Part shown: one piece after another, positions 26,239 to 35,086 of the stretch
Layout of the letters: every line of letters starts with the position of its first letter
How positions within the stretch are numbered: position 1 is the first letter of the stretch
Position numbers and translations under genes: made by a program
The notes under the pieces: generated by a model
Databases searched by the model: none
Told to the model about the DNA's origin: nothing
The model's input: only the letters and a program-made list of their open reading frames with translations
Source: Candidatus Thalassarchaeaceae archaeon
GTDB taxonomy: Archaea; Thermoplasmatota; Poseidoniia; Poseidoniales; Thalassarchaeaceae
Assembly (NCBI GenBank): GCA_030747675.1
Contig: JASLKH010000010.1
Coordinates: forward strand, 1 to 45,086
Length of the DNA stretch: 45,086 nt
Direction: 5' to 3'

Positions 26239-26979
26239 CTATTTCGCCAGCCACCAAGGCAGCAGTTTGTCATCTGTTGCAGCAATCAGAGTACCTGATT
26301 TGAGACCAATTTGCCGCATCATCAAACTACGGAGTGTATCCATCATTTCTTCAGCACGTTGCGGTTGAATTTGTAGCCCTGCACAAAACAGATCTAGGTC
26401 AAGTGGCCTTCGTGGCGCCTCTAATAGTGCATGAGCGAGTTGCCTTTCTTCATACTGCTGAAATTCGTCATCAACAGTTCTACTTGCTTTGTGCTTTATT
26501 TGTTGATGTAATGCAATTAGAGCATCACGCTCAGCATCCAAGCGATCTAATCCATCATTTAGTTCTGTGAGGAGAGCCATTGCTTCAGCCATAGGCAAGC
26601 TTCGGCGAGTCCCAACTTTATCTACAATACTCAGAGCATCTTCGGGCAACCGTCCGGATAATCTCACAGGCCCTCCCTCGGGAAGTTTGCGATGTTCAGC
26701 TCGAAATAGATCAGGTCCTAAATCGAGACGAAGAGAAAATGATTGCGTAACGGCATAGATTCGTTTAGGTGGACCCCCTTTTTCACTGGGTACCTTTTCA
26801 CTTGTTACAAACCCAGATTCCTGCAAAATTTTGAGATGTTTCATGATTGCTTGCTGTGAAACATCCAATAATTCTGAAAGTTGTAATGGGTAATGTGGTT
26901 CTCGGACAAGCCGCTCTAAAATGGAACGTCGCACTCCGTTTTCAAGTATAGACAAAGCAGTGTTGAAATCAGTAACCAC
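26239..26979 (-). CDS. ArsR-type winged-helix transcriptional regulator
   Basis: The first 70 residues form a winged helix: ILENGVRRSILERLVREPHYPLQLSELLDVSQQ (recognition region SQQAIMKHLKIL) and the wing GPPKRIYAVT. The remaining 170 residues are helical, with a possible coiled coil (LLTELNDGLDRLDAERDALIALHQQIKHK) for dimerisation, and no metal-binding Cys cluster is seen. This matches the archaeal ArsR-like regulators with long C-terminal domains. It ends the minus-strand run headed by the topoisomerase genes, 52 bases after a two-TM protein, and its targets are unknown. Confidence 0.82.
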   Translation of the reverse strand: MVTDFNTALSILENGVRRSILERLVREPHYPLQLSELLDVSQQAIMKHLKILQESGFVTSEKVPSEKGGPPKRIYAVTQSFSLRLDLGPDLFRAEHRKLPEGGPVRLSGRLPEDALSIVDKVGTRRSLPMAEAMALLTELNDGLDRLDAERDALIALHQQIKHKASRTVDDEFQQYEERQLAHALLEAPRRPLDLDLFCAGLQIQPQRAEEMMDTLRSLMMRQIGLKSGTLIAATDDKLLPWWLAK

Positions 26980-27031
26980 TCTACAACCCGATGTTAACTA
27001 GCCAAAGGATACCTATGAATCCTCGGATGAC

Positions 27032-27886
27032 TCAACCTTCATCCCATTCTTTCCATCGGTTACTAGAATTCCCCGATCCTTCTTTAATTTCTTCATCTAA
27101 TTCCGAATCTGCAATTATTGAATCAAGCTCAATTTCTGATTGAATCTTGACTGAACTTTGTTGACCGTCCGGTCTATCTGCAAATGGGGGAGGAACATCA
27201 TTTTCTCCATGAGTTGAAGGAACAGACAAATCGAGGGGCACATCTGCATGAACACTTGCCCAGACCTCATCTGTTGTTGGAATCCTGTGTTGAGCATTAT
27301 CTCCACCTGTAATGGGTTTTTGCAATCCCCCTGAAGCATCCATCATTAAGCTAGTAGGATATGATTTCTTACGCCCTGTAAACCAAAGAATTCCACCCAG
27401 AGGCATCAAACAGACTCCGCATATCCCCGCAAAACAGGCGATTTCTAGAATCAATAGGATTGTGCTCCCTTCACCCAGATCTTCCTTATCAACTAACCAA
27501 ACAGGGTCTTCTTGGTCTAAATTTTGTATTAGGTGTGCTCCATCAGCATCGGGCTCATACACCCCTATTGATATGTATATGCGGCTATTTTCACCGAACC
27601 GATCGCCATCCAGCATGCCGGGACTACTTCTTTCAATTTCGGTATTAGTTTGAATTTCACTAATTGTTAAATTAACGGTAGAAGAATCTAATCGATATGC
27701 AATATATGTTTTATCTTCACTCAGATTAACAGACTTCGAAGAGTCGGCTTCTACTTTTGCAACATGATTATTTTCAGGATCCATTGCTGAAACGAAATCG
27801 CCCCAACCAGTCAATAAGGCGATGGAAGCAAGGCAAATCAAGACCCCTCCTGTGATGAGAAGACGGCGTGGCCATAGATTCTGCAT
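27032..27886 (-). CDS. Two-TM membrane protein with acidic cytoplasmic tail
   Basis: Unrecognised 284-aa protein. One hydrophobic segment at 8-28 (LLITGGVLICLASIALLTGW) and another at about 142-168 (TILLILEIACFAGICGVCLMPLGGILWF) flank an approximately 110-residue, probably extracytoplasmic domain. The region after 170 is hydrophilic, acidic and Pro/Ser-rich, likely disordered. The start is supported by GGAGG eight bases upstream. It begins 16 bases after the stop of top6A and so is probably in that operon; no functional link to topoisomerase is evident. Confidence 0.7.
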   Translation of the reverse strand: MQNLWPRRLLITGGVLICLASIALLTGWGDFVSAMDPENNHVAKVEADSSKSVNLSEDKTYIAYRLDSSTVNLTISEIQTNTEIERSSPGMLDGDRFGENSRIYISIGVYEPDADGAHLIQNLDQEDPVWLVDKEDLGEGSTILLILEIACFAGICGVCLMPLGGILWFTGRKKSYPTSLMMDASGGLQKPITGGDNAQHRIPTTDEVWASVHADVPLDLSVPSTHGENDVPPPFADRPDGQQSSVKIQSEIELDSIIADSELDEEIKEGSGNSSNRWKEWDEG

Positions 27887-27902
27887 AAGATTTCCTCCAA
27901 GG

Positions 27903-29006
27903 TTAATTTCCTAATCCCAATTCTCCAAGTTTCTCAGGCAGGTAGGTATCTGTAACGAAATCTAAACCATACTTGGCTAAAGATTGCTGCTCAGCCTTCT
28001 TCCCTAACGACAACATCATTTGGATTTGTTCCTGCCACCAACCATCGGCAAATCGGGGGTCACTTAATTCAGCCTTTAGCGCCTCTACGTCTTTACTAGA
28101 TAATTTGTCACTCGGTAGGTCGTACGCTTCAATATCATCAGATGTAATTCCAAGATATTGCGCAGAAGGAGTTGCTAGGTACTCAGAGATATGCGCTGTT
28201 TTAATTGCACCATACGCAATACTTGCGAAAATTCTGAAGGACCATGGATCACCGTCGAGGAAAACGACGATAGGAAGATTCCACTCTTCATTCATCCGTT
28301 TTAGAATCCGCCGTGTAGATCTCGCGGGTTGCCCTTTTAGATGAAGAAGTCCACAACGATAATCTTCATCGAAGCCATTCTCAATCAATCTGTCAAACAT
28401 ACCACCAGTTTCAATGGCCATAATGAAATCAATATCATGATTGATTAATCTGATTTTTTCTGATTCAACATTGTATGGCACCCCATATCCCGAATCTCCA
28501 ACATCATCTCGTGCATTAATTCGCATCCAATCACCACGCCGATTAAGTTCATCTAAGGTAATATTCCCAATCATACGAGCCCCATCTTCTTCAGGTCGAA
28601 GTTTGAAATCTTCACGGAGACAAGCAGTCACGATTTCCAAGTCTTCTGCAAGGTTATTGCTTTCATTCTGCGAACCGAATTTACCGTGCCCCCAGGCTTC
28701 CGAAATGTAATACATTTCACGAAGCGTCGATGACTTTCCGGCATCGATCATTTCTTCAATGAATTCAATGATGTGTAGTGCACGTAATAGTTGTCGAGCA
28801 CTACCAAGGCTAGTTGCATCCCGGACAGACCTCTTTTTTCCATATTTGTAAACTCCAAGTTTACTATCAAATCCGATATTGTTTTTTGTCCGAACAGGTA
28901 AAGTCATGCGTGGCGGCTCACCCTTTACCATTCGCTTGTACATCTCTCTGGCAACACCATGTAAATCCTTTACAACTTCTTCTCGACTTTTCCTTGCCGT
29001 TGTCAT
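27903..29006 (-). CDS. top6A: DNA topoisomerase VI subunit A
   Basis: The 367-aa protein matches Top6A/Spo11: STLREMYYISEAW carries the DNA-attacking tyrosine (Y100), and the Toprim domain shows Glu199 in IMAIETGG and the D251-x-D253 pair in FLDGDPW. It cleaves both strands of a duplex and works with subunit B as an A2B2 type IIB topoisomerase. Its start overlaps the end of top6B by four bases (ATGA), so the two are translationally coupled. Confidence 0.97.
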   Translation of the reverse strand: MTTARKSREEVVKDLHGVAREMYKRMVKGEPPRMTLPVRTKNNIGFDSKLGVYKYGKKRSVRDATSLGSARQLLRALHIIEFIEEMIDAGKSSTLREMYYISEAWGHGKFGSQNESNNLAEDLEIVTACLREDFKLRPEEDGARMIGNITLDELNRRGDWMRINARDDVGDSGYGVPYNVESEKIRLINHDIDFIMAIETGGMFDRLIENGFDEDYRCGLLHLKGQPARSTRRILKRMNEEWNLPIVVFLDGDPWSFRIFASIAYGAIKTAHISEYLATPSAQYLGITSDDIEAYDLPSDKLSSKDVEALKAELSDPRFADGWWQEQIQMMLSLGKKAEQQSLAKYGLDFVTDTYLPEKLGELGLGN

Positions 29007-31105
29007 TCTTCTTCACCCCCATTATTGGCCCACGACATAATGTCGTTAGGATTACTAGGTTTTTCTTCAACCTCTTCTTCAGTTCCTTCCGTATCACCAT
29101 CTTCAACTACATCATCATCTGTAATTTCTTCTTCTTTTCTTGAAATTCCTACTTCTTCTTCACGTAGCATTTCTGCTAAAATAGTCTCGTCCAATTTGGT
29201 AGCTCCTATCATCTCTCCAGCCCCACGGTAGAAGATTTCAGCATCATTCCAATCTCCTTTAGACAAGCCTTTAACTACAAACTCAACAGTTGTATTTTCA
29301 CCAGGTTCTAATGTGTCAAGTTTCCATGCCCAAAGCCCCTTCGCTTCTCTCTTCCCACCTCTATCATTCTGAATCATTTCAACACCTTCTCGTTCAGGCC
29401 ATGTTGAAAGAACAGTATATGCTCGGGATCTTGCTGTATAGTTGAAAACCTGAATAGTCGCTTTATTTGCCTTCAAATCGCTATCCCATTCGACTGAGTC
29501 TTCGCAAAATACAGCATTCATAATTTGAGTAATCACTGGTTCTAATGGAACAGGGTCTTCTTTCAGAATAGCAATAGTTTTGTCATGTATTTCAGGTAAA
29601 ATGACATTTACAAGTTCAAATTTTTCTTGTGCTTTTTTCTTCTGAGCACTTTTCTTCAAGTGATTCCTAAGGCCCCGACCGACTTCTAACATCGCAAGCC
29701 GTATTTCTTCAAAAACTTCGGAATTATCTGCAACGGCTTCTTTGGCTTCACTTGTGAATTGCACATTTGTACTTGCTAAATGAATCAATATTGCAGCAGG
29801 ACCTTTTGGTAACCCCCTACCTCCTGGATGATCTAAGCCGTAAGTTTTCCATTTTACAGACTCAAGTGCTTTTGTTAGAATACAACCACCTTGTTGATAC
29901 ATCAAAGGAACACGATTGGCAAATCTTAGTACTTGTACAGGTTGGTCACCGGCCAAATCACCTCCGAAAATTAACCCTACTTCGATTTGAAATGGGTTCC
30001 CAGTCGAGACCCTAGGCTCCCTTGTTACGGTAGATACGAACCTAGAATCAATTGCCTTTGAAAGACCTTTTTTGATTAACAAATCTTCAATTGGAGACAA
30101 ACAATCGGTTGCAGGGCCAGGCATTTTGACGGAACCAAATGTAGCCAGTAATGTGTTGACTTCATCTGGCTTTAGACTATTTGGCATTCTTTTAGAACTC
30201 AGCCCCGCCTTTTCAATAATAGATTCACATTTTGAATTACTTAACCCCGAGAATGTGTGACGTAGGAAAAACCTCAGTGGTGTGCGAACACCTTCACCTT
30301 CTGATGGGATATTGGCATCACGCAACAATCGTTGCAAAGTTCCAATTTCTAAACCATGGGGGTGCGGTTTTATTTCCTTAACAGGCCGAGGTAATTGATC
30401 AGTCACACGTGGCCAACATTCTTCTTCAATGAGTTTACCATCTTCATCACATACTTTGAATGATATCGTAGCATGTGGATTTACAATGCTAGTCATCTTC
30501 AAATATTGATGAACAGATTGCTTCCCTCGTTGATATTTCGCCTTCATTCGCGCTTCAACACGTACGCCGTGCTCAATAACTTGCATTGTTTCTTCATCAG
30601 TCCAATGAATTCTTTTTTGATTTGTTTTGATGGCTTTATTTTTCTTGGTATCTAGGCCAATATCAACGCTAATTGCAGTTGCCTCTTTTGCAATTTTCGA
30701 AATTACTTTGGTTGGTTTCCCAGTAGTTAATTGGCTATACATCACAACTCCAGTTATACCAATTCCTTGCTGACCTCTTGTCTGACGGATCGTGTGAAAT
30801 CTTGAACCAAATAGCAAAGATCCAAACACTTTATCGATTGATTTTTGCGGAATCCCCGGACCATTGTCCTGACTAATCATCAACAATTCATCCTTTTTCC
30901 CCTTAATTTTTTTAATTTCAATTTTTATTTCAGGCAAAATCCGATGTTCTTCCGCAGCATCCAAGGAGTTATCGACAGATTCCTTTACAGCTGTTATGAT
31001 GGACCGTGGTAGTGTATCGAATCCTAGAAAATGCTTATTTTTCTCAAAAAATTCACTGATACTTGCTTGTTGCATTGAACTTCGAGAAGACCTTGCCATT
31101 TTCAT
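29003..31105 (-). CDS. top6B: DNA topoisomerase VI subunit B
   Basis: The N-terminal GHKL ATPase fold has the N box KESVDNSLDAAEEH (41-54), the DNGPGIP loop, and FGSRFHTIRQTRGQQGIGI. The helix-two-turns-helix and transducer domains follow, and the C-terminal 100 residues are an acidic extension rich in Glu. The frame could begin at TTG 31213, but ATG 31105 is preceded by GGAG at a good distance and gives the expected N-terminus (MARSSRSSMQQASISEFF). At 700 aa it is slightly longer than usual because of the acidic tail. It is the ATP-dependent gate of the type IIB topoisomerase and heads the top6BA pair. Confidence 0.96.
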   Translation of the reverse strand: MKMARSSRSSMQQASISEFFEKNKHFLGFDTLPRSIITAVKESVDNSLDAAEEHRILPEIKIEIKKIKGKKDELLMISQDNGPGIPQKSIDKVFGSLLFGSRFHTIRQTRGQQGIGITGVVMYSQLTTGKPTKVISKIAKEATAISVDIGLDTKKNKAIKTNQKRIHWTDEETMQVIEHGVRVEARMKAKYQRGKQSVHQYLKMTSIVNPHATISFKVCDEDGKLIEEECWPRVTDQLPRPVKEIKPHPHGLEIGTLQRLLRDANIPSEGEGVRTPLRFFLRHTFSGLSNSKCESIIEKAGLSSKRMPNSLKPDEVNTLLATFGSVKMPGPATDCLSPIEDLLIKKGLSKAIDSRFVSTVTREPRVSTGNPFQIEVGLIFGGDLAGDQPVQVLRFANRVPLMYQQGGCILTKALESVKWKTYGLDHPGGRGLPKGPAAILIHLASTNVQFTSEAKEAVADNSEVFEEIRLAMLEVGRGLRNHLKKSAQKKKAQEKFELVNVILPEIHDKTIAILKEDPVPLEPVITQIMNAVFCEDSVEWDSDLKANKATIQVFNYTARSRAYTVLSTWPEREGVEMIQNDRGGKREAKGLWAWKLDTLEPGENTTVEFVVKGLSKGDWNDAEIFYRGAGEMIGATKLDETILAEMLREEEVGISRKEEEITDDDVVEDGDTEGTEEEVEEKPSNPNDIMSWANNGGEEE

Positions 31106-31186
31106 CGCACTCCACAGCATCAGGTCCTCCCTCACGCCGAATGCGGAGGGGCCGGCAAGCCGTAAATCGCTCGGGTGGCAAGGGGG

Positions 31187-31196
31187 CGTATAAGCC
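31187..31196 (-). promoter_or_regulatory. Possible TATA-like element upstream of top6B
   Basis: On the minus strand, GCTTATAC lies about 80 bases before the preferred start of top6B, in the 123-base gap downstream of the VTT-domain gene. It fits an archaeal TATA box loosely. No BRE is clear, so this is a weak call. Confidence 0.3.
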
Positions 31197-31228
31197 TCAA
31201 GGTTGAGATGCAATTAATGATTGCAAAA

Positions 31229-31933
31229 TCAACTCATATTTTCAACGCCAATAATGGTTTCAAGTCGACTACGAGCCTTCTTATCAATCCAAACAATTCC
31301 CCAGATAGTAATAATCAAACTAACGAGGATAGAAATCCACCACATAGAATCCCGTTCAGGCCCCCCACCATCTAACACTACCACAATATCTCCTAATTTC
31401 GCTCCCCACCATGCGTAAAGTATGGTTGGGAATACTGTAGCAACATTACCAATTGCATAATCTCTTGTTCGGATTCTAGTGGCTCCAATCACCCAATTCA
31501 CAAAATTGTAAGGAATAACTAGAGAGAGCCGAATTAATACAGTCAGAGTTAACCCTTCTTCTTCAGCGACGGAATCAAATGCTTTCCATAACGGCTTTGA
31601 ATCAATCCAACTTCTTGCTTTCGAAACACCCAATTTCCTTACGATCAAAAATGGAATCATCGCACCCAACCAAGCACCCAGCCATCCAGCCATTAATCCA
31701 CCAGTGAACCCAAACATAGCACCAGCAGTCAATTTCATCAGAGAAGATGGCACCATTAAAGTTGCAGCAATTCCGAATAAGCATGCGAAAACGAGTGGCC
31801 CTTTCCATGCCCCTAGATCTTGTAGTGGAGCACTGGCTTGCCCGATAATAATAGCCAATGGCCCCAATAATATTGTATATATTACAAATAAAATTACAAT
31901 TATGGTAATAAATTTCACTCGGTTATTTGCCAA
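31229..31933 (-). CDS. VTT-domain (DedA/TVP38-type) membrane protein
   Basis: The 234-aa protein has a first membrane helix at 8-30, then the VTT (SNARE-associated Golgi) domain: GIAATLMVPSSLMKLTAGAMFG, GWLGAWLGAMIPF and the signature IRLSLVIPYNFVNWVIGATRI, plus a last helix near 205-222. Members of this family are membrane remodelling proteins, and some DedA relatives are implicated in phospholipid flipping. It starts nine bases after the aconitase-family gene and is likely co-transcribed with it. Confidence 0.85.
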   Translation of the reverse strand: MANNRVKFITIIVILFVIYTILLGPLAIIIGQASAPLQDLGAWKGPLVFACLFGIAATLMVPSSLMKLTAGAMFGFTGGLMAGWLGAWLGAMIPFLIVRKLGVSKARSWIDSKPLWKAFDSVAEEEGLTLTVLIRLSLVIPYNFVNWVIGATRIRTRDYAIGNVATVFPTILYAWWGAKLGDIVVVLDGGGPERDSMWWISILVSLIITIWGIVWIDKKARSRLETIIGVENMS

Positions 31934-31942
31934 ATTAACACC

Positions 31943-33934
31943 TTAGCAGAATAGATCTTCACGCCATGCGGTAATTTTGCCAGTAAATGCACTGGCCATC
32001 ACAGTCAAGGGACTAGCCAAGTAAAGTCTCCCTGGGCCGGATCGTCCTTGGAAGTTACGATTGATTGCAGATATTGAAACTTGACTTCTATCATTGGAGA
32101 CACCGGGGCCAGCCCCAATGCAAGCACCACAGCCTGGGTCAATGAGTGTTATTCCAGCGGTTTCAAACAGGTCAGACCACCCCATTTTCTGTGAAAGTTC
32201 TTTCACTGATTTAGAACCAAATTGAATGTAGCATTCAACATCATTAGGAATTTTGAGACCGGCGGCGAGGGCGGCTTTGGTTACTTTAGCGTAATATGCA
32301 AAATCATCATCTTTCCCTGCAGTACATGAACCAGCATATGCGATATCAATTTTCACATCTCCAATATCGGATATATATGCGCCATTAGTTGGATCAGAGG
32401 GCACACCTTCATCGGGGTTTCCGGGATGTGCAACCATTGGACGAATTTCATTGAGGTTAATTATATGGATTCCACCATCGTAGTGGGCATCATGATCGGG
32501 AACAACAAATGCACTCCTGATCATTTCTTCAGTCAAATCATCTCGGCGAGAAAGTAGCCATTCCACAGTTTTGTCATCAGGATCGCAAATACCAGTTTTT
32601 GCACTACACTCAGTAGCCATATTACACAAAGTAGCTCTTTCATCCATTGAAAGGGAAGCGAGGCCAGGTCCACCGAATTCCATAGATCTGTCAAGAGTGT
32701 CAGATTGTTTTGCATAGCGCCATAGGATGTGGAGTATCACATCCTTCGCAGTACAACCAGGGTCAAGTGAACCCGTTAATTCAAAACGAATACTCTCTGG
32801 AACCTTCACGAAAGCAAATTGATTGTGAACTAAGTTTGCATATTCGGTGGAACCAACCCCATATGTTAGTGCATTTGATGCACCTCCCATGCAAGTGTGA
32901 CTATCTGTTGCTTGGATAAAGTCACCAACATCAATGAATTCTTCACGAGCGACTTGGTGACAAATACCAGGGCTAACACCCTCCTTTGCAGAATAATCAC
33001 GAACCCCAGTATGCCTTTGGAATGCGACTTGTAAATCTCTTAACATCTGAATTTTTTCTTCAAAGGGGCCAAACCGAGGGACTCCGGTGGCATACAGAAG
33101 ATGGTCCTCAAAAACTGCAAATTTAGGTGGGTTTGGTAGAGTGTAATTTTCACCATATTCTGCAGATAGGAAATTATGGACTTGAGCAGTTGTAAACTCA
33201 TGACTGTAACCACCATCCACAGTTGCAAGAACAGCATCTCCTGGTCGTACGTAGCACTTTTGACCTTCTGAACCAATCAGTTTTCTAGCCACAATTTTCT
33301 CAACCATTGTCATGGATCGAGTGTGAGTAGAAACAGGAGGTAAATTGATTTCACCTTCTTTCAATTTCTTGGCAAAGGGCAGGATGCCCCCATTTTCAAG
33401 AATTAAGCGAGTCACAGGGTCATATTGCTTGGTAAATTCCGATAGAGGAATAGAATCACCCCTTTGCATTCTTTCTAATATATCGTGACTCCCCATTACT
33501 TGACCGAGATTAATGTTATTTCTTTCATGAATTGGGGCAAAAGAAGCTGCTATGACTATTCTAATTCCGGACCAGCGTTCACATTGAGGAGCCGTCTCTC
33601 GACTGCTTCCTGTGCCCTTACGGTGCCCACTCACTATGACCTCAAATCCCCCATTTTTTAGTGCACCAGGACGAAACACGCGTTCGCCTTCGTGGATAAG
33701 GCCCGCATAGGCATTTTCAGCAATTTTCCTAGGTTCATGATCAAAACAAACCCAAGCAGGTGTCATAACATCAGTATTAATGTCGTCCAGAAGATCATCA
33801 ATAGTTAATTCCGACATTTGTAAATTTAGATTTTCATATAATTGCTGCTTAATTAAGTCTAAATTTTTGGTCAAGAAAAGCACTCGTTTTCCAGGAGTCA
33901 ATGAGATTAATTGGCGTGGCCACATTTCATCCAT
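31943..33934 (-). CDS. Aconitase/isopropylmalate-dehydratase family enzyme with swivel domain first
   Basis: The 663-aa protein carries both halves of the hydro-lyase in reversed order. Residues 45-165 are the swivel domain normally in the small subunit: NTDVMTPAW, GSSRETAPQ (109-117), RIVIAASFAPIHERNN. Residues 205-650 are the catalytic iron-sulfur part: MTMVEKIVARKLIG, DSHTCMGGA (344-352), GSCTAGKDDDF and DPGCGACIGAG, with the three cluster-binding Cys in the last two. In aconitase A the swivel is at the C-terminus; in LeuCD it is separate. The reaction could be aconitase or an isopropylmalate-type isomerase; sequence alone does not decide. It is divergent from tfb. Confidence 0.83.
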   Translation of the reverse strand: MDEMWPRQLISLTPGKRVLFLTKNLDLIKQQLYENLNLQMSELTIDDLLDDINTDVMTPAWVCFDHEPRKIAENAYAGLIHEGERVFRPGALKNGGFEVIVSGHRKGTGSSRETAPQCERWSGIRIVIAASFAPIHERNNINLGQVMGSHDILERMQRGDSIPLSEFTKQYDPVTRLILENGGILPFAKKLKEGEINLPPVSTHTRSMTMVEKIVARKLIGSEGQKCYVRPGDAVLATVDGGYSHEFTTAQVHNFLSAEYGENYTLPNPPKFAVFEDHLLYATGVPRFGPFEEKIQMLRDLQVAFQRHTGVRDYSAKEGVSPGICHQVAREEFIDVGDFIQATDSHTCMGGASNALTYGVGSTEYANLVHNQFAFVKVPESIRFELTGSLDPGCTAKDVILHILWRYAKQSDTLDRSMEFGGPGLASLSMDERATLCNMATECSAKTGICDPDDKTVEWLLSRRDDLTEEMIRSAFVVPDHDAHYDGGIHIINLNEIRPMVAHPGNPDEGVPSDPTNGAYISDIGDVKIDIAYAGSCTAGKDDDFAYYAKVTKAALAAGLKIPNDVECYIQFGSKSVKELSQKMGWSDLFETAGITLIDPGCGACIGAGPGVSNDRSQVSISAINRNFQGRSGPGRLYLASPLTVMASAFTGKITAWREDLFC

Positions 33935-33978
33935 ACAGAGTCACCAGTCTCTAAGACAAATTCGACCACAACGAGGGG

Positions 33979-33987
33979 CTATATGAC
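33979..33987 (-). promoter_or_regulatory. TATA-like element for the aconitase-family gene
   Basis: On the minus strand this reads GTCATATAG, about 50 bases upstream of the aconitase-family ATG at 33934, within the divergent spacer shared with tfb. Position and AT content fit an archaeal promoter; no experimental support is visible. Confidence 0.4.
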
Positions 33988-34060
33988 CGTTAGCAAATAG
34001 GTATGGCCAAAAAAACCCTACAGAGACCTTGGAAAAACCCTCTAAACCCAATCCATCAAG

Positions 34061-34068
34061 TTTAAATA
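34061..34068 (+). promoter_or_regulatory. TATA box of tfb
   Basis: TTTAAATA lies 63 bases before the tfb start and would place transcription initiation near 34088-34092, leaving a leader of about 40 bases. GGGGGGATGA just before the start may act as ribosome site. Confidence 0.6.
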
Positions 34069-34130
34069 GCATTTCAGTTCGGAAAAAATCACTTCTTCCA
34101 AACTAATTGGGCTGAAGGGGGGATGAATAA

Positions 34131-35060
34131 ATGAGTGAAGACGCACAGGTAGAGGACATTGTAAAATGTCCAGAATGTAATTCAAGGAATCTTGAAAGAG
34201 ACGAAACAAGAGGCGAATTAGTTTGCCAAGATTGTGGGCTAGTTCTCGAAGACAATGTGATTGATCAGGGCGCTGAATGGCGAGTTTTCAGTCCAGAACA
34301 GGGTGATCAAAGAGCACGCACAGGTGCCCCTATGACAGTCATGTTACATGACAAGGGATTGTCAACAGATATTGATTGGCAGAATAAAGATTATTCAGGT
34401 AAAACCATCAATAGTCGATACCGCTCACAATTTTACCGAATGCGAAAGTGGCAAAAGAGGAGCCGTGTGAGTAATGCTACTGAGCGTAACCTTGCAATGG
34501 CTCTAGCAGAATTAGATCGTATGGCAAGCCGTTTAGAATTACCTAAATCAGTTAGAGAAGCAGCAGCTGTAAATTACAAGAAAGCAGTCGAAAAGCGCTT
34601 GATTCGTGGACGCTCAATAGAAGGTGTTGCAGCAGCCAGCTTGTATGCAGCCTGCCGCCAATGCGGTGTTCCAAGGACGCTTGATGAAATAGGCCAAGCA
34701 AGTCGCACAGGTCGAAAAGAAATAGGCCGCACATATCGGTTTATGGTTCGAGAATTAAAGATGAAAATCATGCCTACAGGACCAGAAGATTATATTTCAC
34801 GATTTTGCAGCGGATTGGGACTTGACGCGGAAGTCGAAGCCAAGGCATACGAATTGATCAAGGCTGCTCAGGAAAAGGAACTGACAAGTGGTCGTGGACC
34901 AACAGGAATTGCAGCATCAATCATTTACATTGCAAGTGTTCTTTGTGGAAAGAGACGTACTCAAAGAGAGGTGGCTGAAGTGGCAGGAGTTACTGAAGTA
35001 ACAATCAGGAATCGATACAAGGAACTTATTCAAAACTTGAATATCGAACTTGACATCTGA
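34131..35060 (+). CDS. tfb: Transcription initiation factor TFB (TFIIB homolog)
   Basis: The 309-aa protein begins with a zinc ribbon (Cys13, Cys16, Cys32, Cys35 in KCPECNSRN and CQDCGLVLE). The B-reader/linker follows ([21 protein letters not shown]), then two cyclin-like repeats: first with [17 protein letters not shown], second with [20 protein letters not shown] and the helix-turn-helix [21 protein letters not shown] binds the TBP-TATA complex through BRE contacts and recruits RNA polymerase. It has its own promoter and heads a short plus-strand run. Archaea often carry several TFB paralogs; only this one is in view. Confidence 0.97.
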   Translation: MSEDAQVEDIVKCPECNSRNLERDETRGELVCQDCGLVLEDNVIDQGAEWRVFSPEQGDQRARTGAPMTVMLHDKGLSTDIDWQNKDYSGKTINSRYRSQFYRMRKWQKRSRVSNATERNLAMALAELDRMASRLELPKSVREAAAVNYKKAVEKRLIRGRSIEGVAAASLYAACRQCGVPRTLDEIGQASRTGRKEIGRTYRFMVRELKMKIMPTGPEDYISRFCSGLGLDAEVEAKAYELIKAAQEKELTSGRGPTGIAASIIYIASVLCGKRRTQREVAEVAGVTEVTIRNRYKELIQNLNIELDI

Positions 35061-35086
35061 GTGTAACCTCGATACGAGGTCGTTGA

